Of a stretch of DNA of 64,000 nt, positions 9,389 through 17,383 are shown piece by piece. The stretch comes from Pleomorphomonas sp. T1.2MG-36 (lineage in GTDB: Bacteria; Pseudomonadota; Alphaproteobacteria; Rhizobiales; Pleomorphomonadaceae), in the NCBI RefSeq assembly GCF_950100655.1, contig NZ_CATNLY010000001.1, positions 1,116,001 to 1,180,000 on the forward strand, in the 5' to 3' direction. Positions within the stretch are counted from its first letter, which is position 1; every line of letters begins with the position of its first letter. The notes below the pieces were generated by a model. The model did not search any database. It was not told where the DNA came from and saw only the letters and a list, made by a program, of their open reading frames with translations. The position numbers and the translations under genes were made by a program.

Positions 9389-9518
9389 CGCTTTGACAAG
9401 AGGGAAGGCACGCAGGAACCCGTTTCAGGAACAGCCGTGCTCCGATATCGGCTTCGCATTCCCGCCGCAGAGACGATCGCCGACGCGACGCCGGCCGACC
9501 ATCTGCCGCCAAAGGAGC
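9389..9518 (+). pseudogene. Chimeric remnant: prmA 5' region joined to an ushA 3' end
   Basis: This stretch resembles two genes of this window. From 9425 to 9468 it matches the region around the prmA start (17384) at about 35 of 44 positions, and TTTGACAAG upstream also matches the prmA -35 region. It then reads ETIADA like PrmA, and from about 9476 matches the last codons of ushA at about 36 of 42 positions (ATPAD..PPK). The two parts meet at CCGACGCG, a word present in both parents. It is too short to be functional and runs into non-homologous sequence. Read by eye, without an alignment program. Confidence 0.5.
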
Positions 9519-9548
9519 AACGTGGGCAGAGCCTCGCAATGAACGCAA

Positions 9549-9578
9549 GACGCCGGAGCATTGGCGTGCTCCGGCGTC
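9549..9578 (-). terminator. Terminator of the DhaKL/ABC operon
   Basis: A perfect 12-bp stem (GACGCCGGAGCA / TGCTCCGGCGTC) with a 6-nt loop lies 28 bp after the dhaL stop. On the minus strand it is followed by the moderately T-rich TTGCGTTC. The rest of the 310-bp gap 9297-9606 holds the tetR control region and the prmA/ushA remnant. Confidence 0.75.
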
Positions 9579-9606
9579 ATTTCATGTCCGGCGGTGCGGG
9601 ACGTCG

Positions 9607-10245
9607 TCAGCTCGCCTTGACGAAGTTGGCCATGGTGTCGACGATGAACACGGCCACCGTGGCGCCTGCATCCTGCAAGCCGCGCGACTTCTCCTGAAAG
9701 GCCGCCGCCTTGCCATGTTGGGCGACGAGCAGCTTGGTGGCTTCGAGCGCCTGGGCGGCAACCTCCGAGGCTTCCGCGAGGGCCGCATCGAGCAGCTTGC
9801 CGCCCGCGGCTGCCGCTTCGAGGCTGACGGCGACCGGGTCGAGCACGTCGAGCACCGTCTTATCGCCGACCTTGGCCTTGCCGCGCTCCTGGACGCCATC
9901 GCGATAGGCGCGCCAGAAGGCGGCCATCTCGGCGGTTCCGATCGTCTCCGCCGCTTCCACCGCCTTGCCGCCCCGCATGAAGCCGGTGGCGGTCAGCGTC
10001 CCCATGGTCGAAGGCGCCGCCTTGGCGATCGACAATCCGGCTCTGCTGAACAGTTTGCCGACCGAGCCGTCCGGCGCGGCGGCGACCGTTGCGTGGGCGG
10101 CGGCGAACGACTTGCTCATGGTGATGCCGAGATCGCTGTCGCCGACCTTGCCGTCCAGCGCGATCAGGAACTCGCGCTGATCGGAGAACGTCTTTTCCAG
10201 AGCCGCGAACAGACCGACCACGTCATTGGCTGTCAATGCCTGCAT
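9607..10245 (-). CDS. dhaL: DhaL-like ADP/ATP-binding subunit of a dihydroxyacetone-type kinase
   Basis: A 212-residue nucleotide-binding subunit that works with DhaK to phosphorylate a small ketose. The three Mg-binding Asp of DhaL are kept in LDGKVGDSDLG (Asp31, Asp36, Asp38), but the residue matching E. coli His38 is Leu39, and the usual GGASG phosphate loop appears as AKAAPSTMGT. It is therefore a divergent member and may have another substrate or phosphate donor. GAGGTGA five bases before the ATG at 10245 is a strong ribosome site and favours this start over one eight codons upstream inside dhaK. It lies 10 bp after dhaK. No dhaM is present here. Confidence 0.88.
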   Translation of the reverse strand: MQALTANDVVGLFAALEKTFSDQREFLIALDGKVGDSDLGITMSKSFAAAHATVAAAPDGSVGKLFSRAGLSIAKAAPSTMGTLTATGFMRGGKAVEAAETIGTAEMAAFWRAYRDGVQERGKAKVGDKTVLDVLDPVAVSLEAAAAGGKLLDAALAEASEVAAQALEATKLLVAQHGKAAAFQEKSRGLQDAGATVAVFIVDTMANFVKAS

Positions 10246-10255
10246 CGTCGTCACC

Positions 10256-11257
10256 TCAACGACCGACATGGGTGAAGAAGGGCGTGCGCGCCGACGCGGC
10301 CATCAGGCGATCGAGCTCGGCATCCAGCTTGAGGACGGAGATCGAGGCACCAGCCATTTCCATCGCAGTGGCGAACTCACCGATCCACACGTGCTTCACC
10401 TTGACGTTGCGGGCGGCAAACAGCTGCGAGACGCGGCGATAGAAGATGTAGAGTTCTTCGCGCGGCGTGCCGCCGAGACCGTTGACCAGCACGGCCACTT
10501 CACCGCCCTTGCCGTAGTCCTGCTCGTTGAAGATGCGCTCCATCATCTCGTCGACGACGGCGTCGGCCGGCTCCAGCTTGCGCCGGCTGATGCCCGGCTC
10601 GCCGTGAATGCCCATGCCGATTTCCATCTCGTCGTCGCCGAGCGAGAAGGTGGCGTGCCCGATTTCCGGCACGACGCAGCTCGACAGCGCCACGCCGATG
10701 GTCCGGGTATTGAGGCGAGCCTTGTCGGCGAGGCGGGCGACCTCGTCGAGATCGAGGCCTTCGGCGGCAGCCGCGCCGGCCGCCTTGTAGACGAAGAAGA
10801 TGCCGGCGACGCCGCGACGCTTGTGCTCCTCGCCGACGATCGACGAGGCGGCATCGTCGTTGCCGACCACCGACTTGACGCGAATGCCGTCGACGTCGGC
10901 CATCTCGGCGGCCATGTCGAAGTTGATGATGTCGCCGGTGTAGTTGCCGTAGATGTAGAGAACGCCGGCGCCCTGGTCGATGTACTTGGTCACTTCGTAC
11001 ATCTGGTCCGAGCTGGGCGACTGGAACACGCCGCCCACGGCGCAGCCGTCGAGCATGCCATCGCCGACATAGCCCAGGAACAGCGGCAGATGGCCGGAGC
11101 CGCCGCCGGTGGCGATGCCCACCTTGCCCTTCTTGGGATGCGCCGTGACATAGCAGCGCTTGTCGTCGTTGGTGTAGGTCACATCAGGATGGGCGGCGTA
11201 GATGCCCTCGAGCATCTCGTCGACGAAATCCTTGGGATCGTTGAGAAACTTCTTCAT
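10256..11257 (-). CDS. dhaK: DhaK-like substrate-binding subunit of a dihydroxyacetone-type kinase
   Basis: A 333-residue subunit that binds the ketose covalently. His218 in GMGIHGEPG is at the same number as the E. coli DhaK hemiaminal histidine; His56 (GGGSGH) and Asp109 (NYTGD), which polarise the substrate, are also present. E. coli has Glu after His56; here it is Leu57, so the pocket may differ. The protein is full length. It follows the ABC permease by 12 bp and precedes dhaL, so the kinase is made with a sugar importer. Dihydroxyacetone, erythrulose or a related tetrulose are plausible substrates by analogy with DAK-family kinases of tetritol pathways; this is inference. Confidence 0.9.
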   Translation of the reverse strand: MKKFLNDPKDFVDEMLEGIYAAHPDVTYTNDDKRCYVTAHPKKGKVGIATGGGSGHLPLFLGYVGDGMLDGCAVGGVFQSPSSDQMYEVTKYIDQGAGVLYIYGNYTGDIINFDMAAEMADVDGIRVKSVVGNDDAASSIVGEEHKRRGVAGIFFVYKAAGAAAAEGLDLDEVARLADKARLNTRTIGVALSSCVVPEIGHATFSLGDDEMEIGMGIHGEPGISRRKLEPADAVVDEMMERIFNEQDYGKGGEVAVLVNGLGGTPREELYIFYRRVSQLFAARNVKVKHVWIGEFATAMEMAGASISVLKLDAELDRLMAASARTPFFTHVGR

Positions 11258-11269
11258 GGCCGTTCCTTC

Positions 11270-12310
11270 CTAAGATCTGTTTCGGCGCTGGCGCACGACG
11301 AAGAAGGCCGCCGCCAGCAAAATGAATGCTCCGACGACGAAGCGCTGCCAGGTGCTGGGAATGCCCACCATCACCAGAACGTTGTTGATCACGGTGACCA
11401 GGAGCACGCCGAGCAGCGTGCCGACCACCGTGCCGGTGCCGCCGGTGATGCGGGCGCCACCCAGCACGACGGCCGCGATAACGTTGATCTCCGTACCGAC
11501 CAGATCGAACGGGTTGGCCAGGCGATTGCTGCAGACGTGGATGATGCCCGCGAGCCCCGCCAGCGCACCGGCAAAGCCGAATACGAACAGGTGGATGGTC
11601 CGGAGATTGTAGCCGAGCCGTTCGGCCACCCGGGCGCTGCCGCCCATGGCGAAGATCGCCCGACCCATCAGCGTGCGGTTCAGGATCCACCAGGTCAGCA
11701 CGGCAGCGCCCGGCAGCACCAGCACGTAGAGCGGCAGCGTGACGACGGCGCCATTGGAGTTGGCGAACTGCAGCATCGGCGCCCGGCCGAAGGCCAGCAT
11801 CTGCTCGGGCAAGGCCATGATCCACACCGTGCCGACGAAGGCCAGCAGGATGCCGCGGAACAGATACTGCGTGCCGATGGTGACGATCATCGCCGGCACG
11901 CTGAAGGTATAGACCAGCAGGCCGTTGAACATGCCCAGCAGCATGCCGCCGCCCACCGCCATGGCCAGAACGAGGATCATCGGCAGGCCCGGCGCATAGC
12001 GCGTCGTCAGCAGCGTGATCGAATACATCGTCAGGGCGGCGATGGCGGTGAACGACACGTCGATGCCGCCAGCGGCGAGGATGACGAACACGCCGAGCGC
12101 GAACAGGCCGGTGACGACGCTGGCACGCCCGATGTCGATCAGCGACGACGGCTGCAGGAAGTCGGGATTGAGGATGGCGACCACGACGCAGATCACCACC
12201 AGCAGCACCGCCGTCACCGTCTCCGGATGCTTGTGGATGAAGCCGCCGAGGCTGACGCGGTCGCCGTCCCGTTCGGCCGCCCGCGCCTTTTCGATCGGGA
12301 ACAGGGTCAT
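11270..12310 (-). CDS. Ribose-type ABC transporter permease
   Basis: A 346-residue inner-membrane permease of the RbsC/BPD_transp_2 family with about ten hydrophobic segments. The family signature GGIDVSFTAIAAL and the later GTVVGTLLGVLLV segment are present. It has a charged cytoplasmic N-terminus of about 30 residues. Its start overlaps the ATPase stop by four bases and dhaK follows after 12 bp. It is one of two non-identical permeases in the operon, so the channel is probably a heterodimer. Confidence 0.92.
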   Translation of the reverse strand: MTLFPIEKARAAERDGDRVSLGGFIHKHPETVTAVLLVVICVVVAILNPDFLQPSSLIDIGRASVVTGLFALGVFVILAAGGIDVSFTAIAALTMYSITLLTTRYAPGLPMILVLAMAVGGGMLLGMFNGLLVYTFSVPAMIVTIGTQYLFRGILLAFVGTVWIMALPEQMLAFGRAPMLQFANSNGAVVTLPLYVLVLPGAAVLTWWILNRTLMGRAIFAMGGSARVAERLGYNLRTIHLFVFGFAGALAGLAGIIHVCSNRLANPFDLVGTEINVIAAVVLGGARITGGTGTVVGTLLGVLLVTVINNVLVMVGIPSTWQRFVVGAFILLAAAFFVVRQRRNRS

Positions 12311-13854
12311 TGGACGGTCTCCGAGATTGACGCCAGCATGGCGTGATAGATGTCCTCCTCGGTCGCCTCGGAGGCGTCGAGATCGGCAACGAAGCGCCCG
12401 CCGTTCATGACCAGGATGCGGTCGCAGTTCTGCAGCAGCTCCGGAAGGTCGTCGCTGATCACGATGAGGCCGATCCCCCGCTCCGCCAGAACCTGGATGG
12501 CGCGGTAGATGGTGTCCTTGGACCCGACGTCGACGCCGACGGTCGGACCATGCAGAAGCAGGATCTTCGGCTCGATGGTCAGCCAGCGGCCGATCAGCAC
12601 GCGCTGCTGGTTGCCGCCGGACAGCGAGCCGACCGGCATGTCGATGTCGGTGGTGTTGAGGCGCATGTCCTTGGCAACCTCGGCAGCGATCGCGCGCCCC
12701 TTGCCGTCATCAATGATGCCCCAGGCATTGGCCAGCTTGGCCACCACCAGCGCGGTCTCGTTGTCCAGGATGGACTTTTCAAGGAACAGGCCCTCGTCGA
12801 GCCGATTTTCCGGCACATAGCCGATGCCGTGGCGGATGGCGTCGGAGGGATAGCGAATGCGAGCGGCGACCCCGCCGACCGAGATCGAACCGGAAGCGGC
12901 CGGCCGAACGCCGGAAATGGCCAGCGCCAGCTCGTTGCGGCCAGAGTCGGCGAGACCGGTGATGCCGAGGATTTCGCCCTTGCGAAGGCTGAAGTCGACA
13001 TCGAAGAAGCCGGGCGCGGCGGTCAGCCGCTCGACGGACAGCAACGTCTCGTCAGCCGGCTGGCCGACGCGATAGCGATGCGCGTCGATCTTGCGACCGG
13101 TCATCAGTTCGGCGATGTCGGCCTTGCCGTAGCTGGCGAGCGGCCCTTGCGCCACGCATTCGCCATCGCGGAAGACAATGGCATGGCCGCCGATGCGGTA
13201 GCATTCGTCGAGCTTGTGGGTGACGAACAGCACGGCGATGTTGTCCGCCCGCAGACGCGCCACCACCTCGATCAGGTTCTCGACCTCGCGTCGGGTGAGC
13301 GACGTCGTCGGCTCGTCCATGATGACGAGCTTGGCCTTGGTGGCGATCGCCCTGGCGATGGCCACGAGCTGGCGCTGGGCAAGCGGCAGGTCGGACACGA
13401 CGGAAGTCAGGAAAGCCCGCGTGGCCGGCAGACCGACCGAGGCCAGTGCCGCGCTGGCGGTCACCCGCAGCTGGTTTCGGTCCAGCCGGCGAACAAGACG
13501 GCCCTCGCCGTGCACCAGCTGTTCGCTGAGCGCCACGTTCTCGGCAACCGTCAGATTGGGAATGAGAGACAGATCCTGATAGACCGTCTCGATGCCGGCG
13601 GCGAGCGACTGAATGGGCGTCAGGGCCGAAAAGCTCTCGCCATTCAGGATGATTTCGCCTTCGGTCGGCGAGATGGCGCCCGACATCACCTTGATGACGG
13701 TGCTTTTGCCGCAGCCGTTCTCGCCGAGCAGATGATAGGCTTGGCCGAGCTCAATCTTCAGATCGACACCACGCAACGCGTGAACGCCGCCGAAGCGTTT
13801 GTGGATCTGCTTGAGCTGCAGGAAACAATGGTCGGTCTGCGAGTCTTCCGCCAC
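12307..13854 (-). CDS. Ribose-type ABC transporter ATPase with tandem nucleotide-binding domains
   Basis: A 515-residue RbsA/XylG-like protein with two ABC domains that powers import of a sugar or polyol. Domain 1 is canonical: Walker A GENGCGKST, signature LPLAQRQ, Walker B VIMDEPTTSL. Domain 2 has a degenerate Walker A (GLADSGRNE), an intact LSGGNQQ signature, and LLLHGPTVGVDVG in place of the usual LILDEPTRGVDVG, so the catalytic Asp-Glu pair is His-Gly. Only one ATP site is likely to be fully active, as known for this family. It follows the binding-protein gene by 106 bp that carry a strong hairpin. Confidence 0.92.
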   Translation of the reverse strand: MAEDSQTDHCFLQLKQIHKRFGGVHALRGVDLKIELGQAYHLLGENGCGKSTVIKVMSGAISPTEGEIILNGESFSALTPIQSLAAGIETVYQDLSLIPNLTVAENVALSEQLVHGEGRLVRRLDRNQLRVTASAALASVGLPATRAFLTSVVSDLPLAQRQLVAIARAIATKAKLVIMDEPTTSLTRREVENLIEVVARLRADNIAVLFVTHKLDECYRIGGHAIVFRDGECVAQGPLASYGKADIAELMTGRKIDAHRYRVGQPADETLLSVERLTAAPGFFDVDFSLRKGEILGITGLADSGRNELALAISGVRPAASGSISVGGVAARIRYPSDAIRHGIGYVPENRLDEGLFLEKSILDNETALVVAKLANAWGIIDDGKGRAIAAEVAKDMRLNTTDIDMPVGSLSGGNQQRVLIGRWLTIEPKILLLHGPTVGVDVGSKDTIYRAIQVLAERGIGLIVISDDLPELLQNCDRILVMNGGRFVADLDASEATEEDIYHAMLASISETVQ

Positions 13855-13913
13855 TCCCAGAATCCTTTCATGATTTCACCCCGGGGCCGGCGCTACGGAC
13901 AGCCGCAGGAACT

Positions 13914-13937
13914 CCCGAAGGACCGAAGTCCTTCGGG
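13914..13937 (-). terminator. Intercistronic hairpin after the binding-protein gene
   Basis: A perfect 10-bp stem (CCCGAAGGAC / GTCCTTCGGG) with a CGAA tetraloop lies between the binding-protein stop and the ATPase start. Without a T-run it more likely slows 3' exonucleases or partly ends transcription, giving more binding protein than ATPase, as in many ABC operons. Confidence 0.6.
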
Positions 13938-13960
13938 GTCTCGTTGCAATGGCTGGACGA

Positions 13961-14968
13961 TCAGAAGAGATGAGCCTTGTAGCTATCCTTGTCGTCGAGA
14001 ACCATGCCGTTGCCGACGACCAGCAGGCCGTTGCCGGCACCCTTGGTGACGGTGACGCTGTTGTAGCCTTCGACACCGAGGTCCATGCCGGTCTTGAGCT
14101 CCTTCTTTTCAAGGAGCAGCTTGGCGACGACATTCATCGCCATGCCGGCCTTCTGCGGATCCCAGTAGCCGATGGCCGTGATGGCGCCGGAATCGAGGTA
14201 AGGCGCCGACGGGTTCGGCAGGCCGGTGCCCACGAGGCAGACCTTGCCGGCAAGACCGGCTTCCTCGATGGCGCGACCGACGCCGAGCACGTCGTTACCG
14301 GCCGAGGTCTGGAAGCCGGCGAGATCGGGATGCTTGCGCAGCAGCTCCTTGGCCTTCTCGTAGGTGCCGTTGGCGTCGTCGAACGACTCGTTGTTCGGAT
14401 CGACCAGCTCCATGTCCGGGTACTTCTTGGCATTCTCCTCGCCGGCACCGACCCACTGCATGTGCGTGCGGCTGCCGAGCGAACCGACGAAGGTCGTCCA
14501 CTTGCCCTTCTTGCCCATGCACGAGGCAAGGCGCTCGTTGAGGGCGGCGCCATAGAAGGAGTTATCGAAGGCCTCGACGTCGGCCATGGTGTTGACCTGG
14601 TTGTCGGCCTCGTGGGTGACCACGATGGTGCCGCGCTCCATGGCCCGCTTCAGCGTGCCTTCGAGAACGGCCGGGTCCATGGGAACCACCGCCAGCGCGT
14701 TGACGCCCTTGGCGACGAGGTCCTGAACGATCTGCAACTGCTGCGCCGAGTCGGACGTTGCCGGACCGTACTGGGTGGCAACGACATCCTCGTGGGCGGC
14801 CTGGAACGCCTTGACGCCCGTCTCGAGGCGGTCGAACCAGGGAATACCCGAAATCTTGACGACGGTGGCGATCACCGGCTTGTCGGCGGCGGCAGCGAAA
14901 CCCGTCGTCGCGGCGATGGCCGTGGCGGTCATCAGCGCGGCCATAACCGTGCGAATGCTTCTCTTCAT
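13961..14968 (-). CDS. Periplasmic sugar-binding protein (RbsB-like)
   Basis: A 335-residue solute-binding protein of the periplasmic-binding-protein 4 (ribose/galactose) fold. Residues 1-28 are a signal peptide (positive start, hydrophobic core, cleavage near AAA-ADKP). The mature part has the two-lobe pattern with VAKGVNALAVVPMDP and a SAGNDVLGVGRAI hinge region. GAGGAGAAAGAA directly before the ATG is a strong ribosome site and excludes the longer frame. It defines the specificity of the importer, which cannot be read from sequence; the downstream DhaKL suggests a three- or four-carbon sugar or a polyol that is first oxidised to a ketose. Confidence 0.9.
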   Translation of the reverse strand: MKRSIRTVMAALMTATAIAATTGFAAAADKPVIATVVKISGIPWFDRLETGVKAFQAAHEDVVATQYGPATSDSAQQLQIVQDLVAKGVNALAVVPMDPAVLEGTLKRAMERGTIVVTHEADNQVNTMADVEAFDNSFYGAALNERLASCMGKKGKWTTFVGSLGSRTHMQWVGAGEENAKKYPDMELVDPNNESFDDANGTYEKAKELLRKHPDLAGFQTSAGNDVLGVGRAIEEAGLAGKVCLVGTGLPNPSAPYLDSGAITAIGYWDPQKAGMAMNVVAKLLLEKKELKTGMDLGVEGYNSVTVTKGAGNGLLVVGNGMVLDDKDSYKAHLF

Positions 14969-15035
14969 TTCTTTCTCCTCCACTATTCCCCCAGGTTCTC
15001 CCGTCCGACGCGTGGGGGGCGCGTGGTCGGCTGAC

Positions 15036-16034
15036 CTAGCGATTCCGGTCGGGGAACACGAAGCCGACGAGGTCGTATCGGGCGATCGCAAGGAAGGTGA
15101 GCAGCAGCGCACCCCAGGCGAAATCACGAACGAAGTTGGATAGTCCGCCGAAGTTCAACAGGCTGGACATGAGCTGCAGGGCGACGGCCGAGAAGACGAC
15201 GCAGACCACTCGTCCATAACCACCTTCGGGGCGAACGCCGGCCATCACCGCGATCAGAATGGCGATCAGCAGATAGGACGCACCGTAATCCCACTTAACG
15301 TTTACGTTACGCGCAGCGATGATCACGCCCGACAGCCCGGAAAGCGTGCCGCTCAGCGCATATGTGGCCGTCACCACCGTCGACCGAGGGAAGCCGGCAT
15401 AGAGCGCCGCCTTGGGATTGGATCCCAACAGCATCAGCCACCGTCCAAAGGGCGTGAACTTCAGCGTGACTCCCACCAGAGTGGCCACGGCAATGAACAG
15501 GATGAAGCTGATCGGCGCGCCGAACCAGAACTCGTTGCCGATCGACGACAGCGGTTCGGGGCTGCCCACCACCACTGCCTTGCCGCCGGAAACGATGACC
15601 GACAGGCCGGTGAAGGCCATCTGAGTGCCGAGCGTGCAGAGAATTGGCGTGATTCCGAAACGTGTGATCAGCGTTCCGTTGATGAGACCGCCCAAGAAAC
15701 CGATGGCCAACGCGCCGAAAATGAACAGGGCGGTGTAGAGCCCCTCCTGTTCCGCACTGGAGACGAAGCTGGCGACGATCACCGCCGACAACACGCCGGA
15801 CAGATTGGCCAGCGCGATGCCCGAAAGATCGATGCCACCGTCGCCGGCGCACATGGCCAGCATGACGCCGATGGCAAGCAGCCCGATCTCGGGCACCTGC
15901 CCGGCCATCGATTGCAGATTGAAGATGGACAGGAAAGACCCGTCCGAGATGGCCGCCCCCAGCGCCAAGAGGATCACATTGATGGCAGCGAGGACCAGAA
16001 ACTGGCCGTCCACTCTCCGCACCGCCCCCTCCAT
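15036..16034 (-). CDS. Ribose-type ABC transporter permease, first gene of the operon
   Basis: A 332-residue RbsC-like permease with about ten hydrophobic segments and the family motif GDGGIDLSGIALANLSG. It is the promoter-proximal gene; the binding protein follows after 67 bp. The ATG at 16034 has only an A-rich leader, whereas a GTG four codons downstream (16022) is preceded by GGAGGGGG, so that may be the true start. It differs clearly from the second permease of the operon (11270-12310). Confidence 0.9.
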   Translation of the reverse strand: MEGAVRRVDGQFLVLAAINVILLALGAAISDGSFLSIFNLQSMAGQVPEIGLLAIGVMLAMCAGDGGIDLSGIALANLSGVLSAVIVASFVSSAEQEGLYTALFIFGALAIGFLGGLINGTLITRFGITPILCTLGTQMAFTGLSVIVSGGKAVVVGSPEPLSSIGNEFWFGAPISFILFIAVATLVGVTLKFTPFGRWLMLLGSNPKAALYAGFPRSTVVTATYALSGTLSGLSGVIIAARNVNVKWDYGASYLLIAILIAVMAGVRPEGGYGRVVCVVFSAVALQLMSSLLNFGGLSNFVRDFAWGALLLTFLAIARYDLVGFVFPDRNR

Positions 16035-16056
16035 TTGTTTATTGAATAAGCCGTTA

Positions 16057-16067
16057 GTTTAGTAAAT
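16057..16067. promoter_or_regulatory. Candidate LacI operator at the ABC/dha promoter
   Basis: GTTTAGTAAAT is a near-perfect 11-bp dyad, matching the site at 16164 in ten of eleven bases. It overlaps and directly follows the -10 hexamer of the minus-strand promoter, a classic place for repression. Confidence 0.75.
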
Positions 16068-16094
16068 CATAGGCGGCGTTTATTGGCAACGCAA
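16066..16094 (-). promoter_or_regulatory. Predicted promoter of the ABC-dhaKL operon
   Basis: On the minus strand TTGCGT (16094-16089), a 17-bp spacer and TATGAT (16071-16066) precede the first permease gene, with a leader of about 25 nt. The LacI operator lies at the start site. Confidence 0.65.
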
Positions 16095-16154
16095 GGCCAA
16101 GTCCATGCATTAGCCAAAAGTCGAGTCCGCTTCGGGCAGCGTTGGCGGGTCAAG

Positions 16155-16184
16155 TTGGCTTTGGTTTAGTAAACGCGCTAAAGT
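16155..16184 (+). promoter_or_regulatory. Predicted promoter of the lacI-type gene
   Basis: TTGGCT (16155-16160), an 18-bp spacer and TAAAGT (16179-16184) precede the regulator gene. The operator at 16164-16174 lies inside the spacer, which fits autorepression. Confidence 0.55.
16164..16174. promoter_or_regulatory. Candidate LacI operator at the regulator promoter
   Basis: GTTTAGTAAAC is a perfect 11-bp palindrome with a central G. Its centre is 107 bp from that of the site at 16057-16067, so a tetrameric LacI protein could bridge both by looping. Confidence 0.75.
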
Positions 16185-16222
16185 GGTGGCCGCGTGTGAG
16201 AAATCGAAGAAGCAAGGGCGGA

Positions 16223-17275
16223 ATGAGCGACAAGAACACCTTGACAATGAGGGACATAGCCAAGGCGGCAGGCGTCTCCGCAGCAACCGTGTCGCTGGTC
16301 CTAAACGGGAAGGGCGAAATATCAGGGGCAACGCGCGCCAAGGTGCTCGATGTCGTGGCCGACCTGAACTACGTGCCGCGGCCGGCGCGAATCCGGGCGT
16401 CCGACAGCACCAACGACACCTTGCGCTTCCTGAAGATCGCCAAGCACGGACACACCGTGAATCGGGACCATAGCCACTTCATTTCCGACTACATCGACGG
16501 CATGTCGCAGGAAGCGACGCGGCGCGGCTACTCCCTGGAAGTGGTCAGCCACGAGCGGGAAGCCATTCAGGACATCGTCCAGTCGCTGGCCGGCACCGGC
16601 ATCAAGGGCGTGGTCGCCTTGGGAACCGAGCTCAGCGAGGCCGACATCCGCCTGCTTCTCACCACCGGCATCCCGACCGTGTTCATCGACACCTTTCACG
16701 AACTGATCGACGCCAATTTCGTCAACATGAACAACGAGGATGCCGTCTACAAGGTTCTCTCGCACTTCAAATCGCAGGGCTTTCACGACGTTGGCTTCGT
16801 GGCGAGTCCCGTCGAGACGACCAATTTCGGCCTGCGCAGGCAAGCCTTCACCAAGAACATGCTGCGGCTCGATCTGCCGATACGCGACGACAACACGCTT
16901 TGGGTGGAGTCCACCTTCGACGGCGCCTACGAGGCGACGGCGCAACATCTCGCCGCAGGCGGCAAGTTGGCCCAATGCTACTTCTGCACCAACGACGTCA
17001 TCGCCTACGGATTCATCAAGGCCCTGAGAGAACACAACATTCGCATTCCCCTCGACGTGTCGATCATCGGCTTCGACAATTTGCCGATGAGCGTCACCAT
17101 GGACCCGCCGCTGACCACCATCGAAGTTTCCAAGCGCAAGATCGGCTACCTCGCCATCACCATCCTCGACGACCTGATCAACGCTTCCGAACGCCAACCG
17201 TCGGTAAAAATCCTGGTCGGCGCCGAACTGGTCGTGCGGTCGAGCGACAAGCACGCAAAGCGGAAGAAAGCCTAG
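16223..17275 (+). CDS. LacI-family regulator of the ABC-dhaKL operon
   Basis: A 350-residue repressor. Residues 9-30 form the LacI helix-turn-helix (MRDIAKAAGVSAATVSLVLN), followed by a hinge (NYVPRPA) and a periplasmic-binding-protein-like effector domain with IIGFDNLPMS and PPLTTIEV. The ATG after GGGCGGA was chosen; the open frame extends upstream but precedes the conserved domain with unrelated residues. It is divergent from the transporter operon, and both promoters carry the same palindrome, so it very probably controls the operon and itself. The effector is likely the imported sugar or its phosphorylated form. Confidence 0.92.
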   Translation: MSDKNTLTMRDIAKAAGVSAATVSLVLNGKGEISGATRAKVLDVVADLNYVPRPARIRASDSTNDTLRFLKIAKHGHTVNRDHSHFISDYIDGMSQEATRRGYSLEVVSHEREAIQDIVQSLAGTGIKGVVALGTELSEADIRLLLTTGIPTVFIDTFHELIDANFVNMNNEDAVYKVLSHFKSQGFHDVGFVASPVETTNFGLRRQAFTKNMLRLDLPIRDDNTLWVESTFDGAYEATAQHLAAGGKLAQCYFCTNDVIAYGFIKALREHNIRIPLDVSIIGFDNLPMSVTMDPPLTTIEVSKRKIGYLAITILDDLINASERQPSVKILVGAELVVRSSDKHAKRKKA

Positions 17276-17320
17276 GAAGCCACAGGACCACCCGGAGCGA
17301 CACGACGACGCGGTACCGCT

Positions 17321-17349
17321 TTGACAAGCCATCGGGCTCCGACTAAACC
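17321..17349 (+). promoter_or_regulatory. Predicted prmA promoter
   Basis: TTGACA (17321-17326), a 17-bp spacer and TAAACC (17344-17349) lie 34 bp before the prmA start. The -35 region is also found in the remnant at 9389-9518. Confidence 0.5.
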
Positions 17350-17383
17350 CCCGCCAGCCCCGGATTTCAGCTCAGGAACCGCC

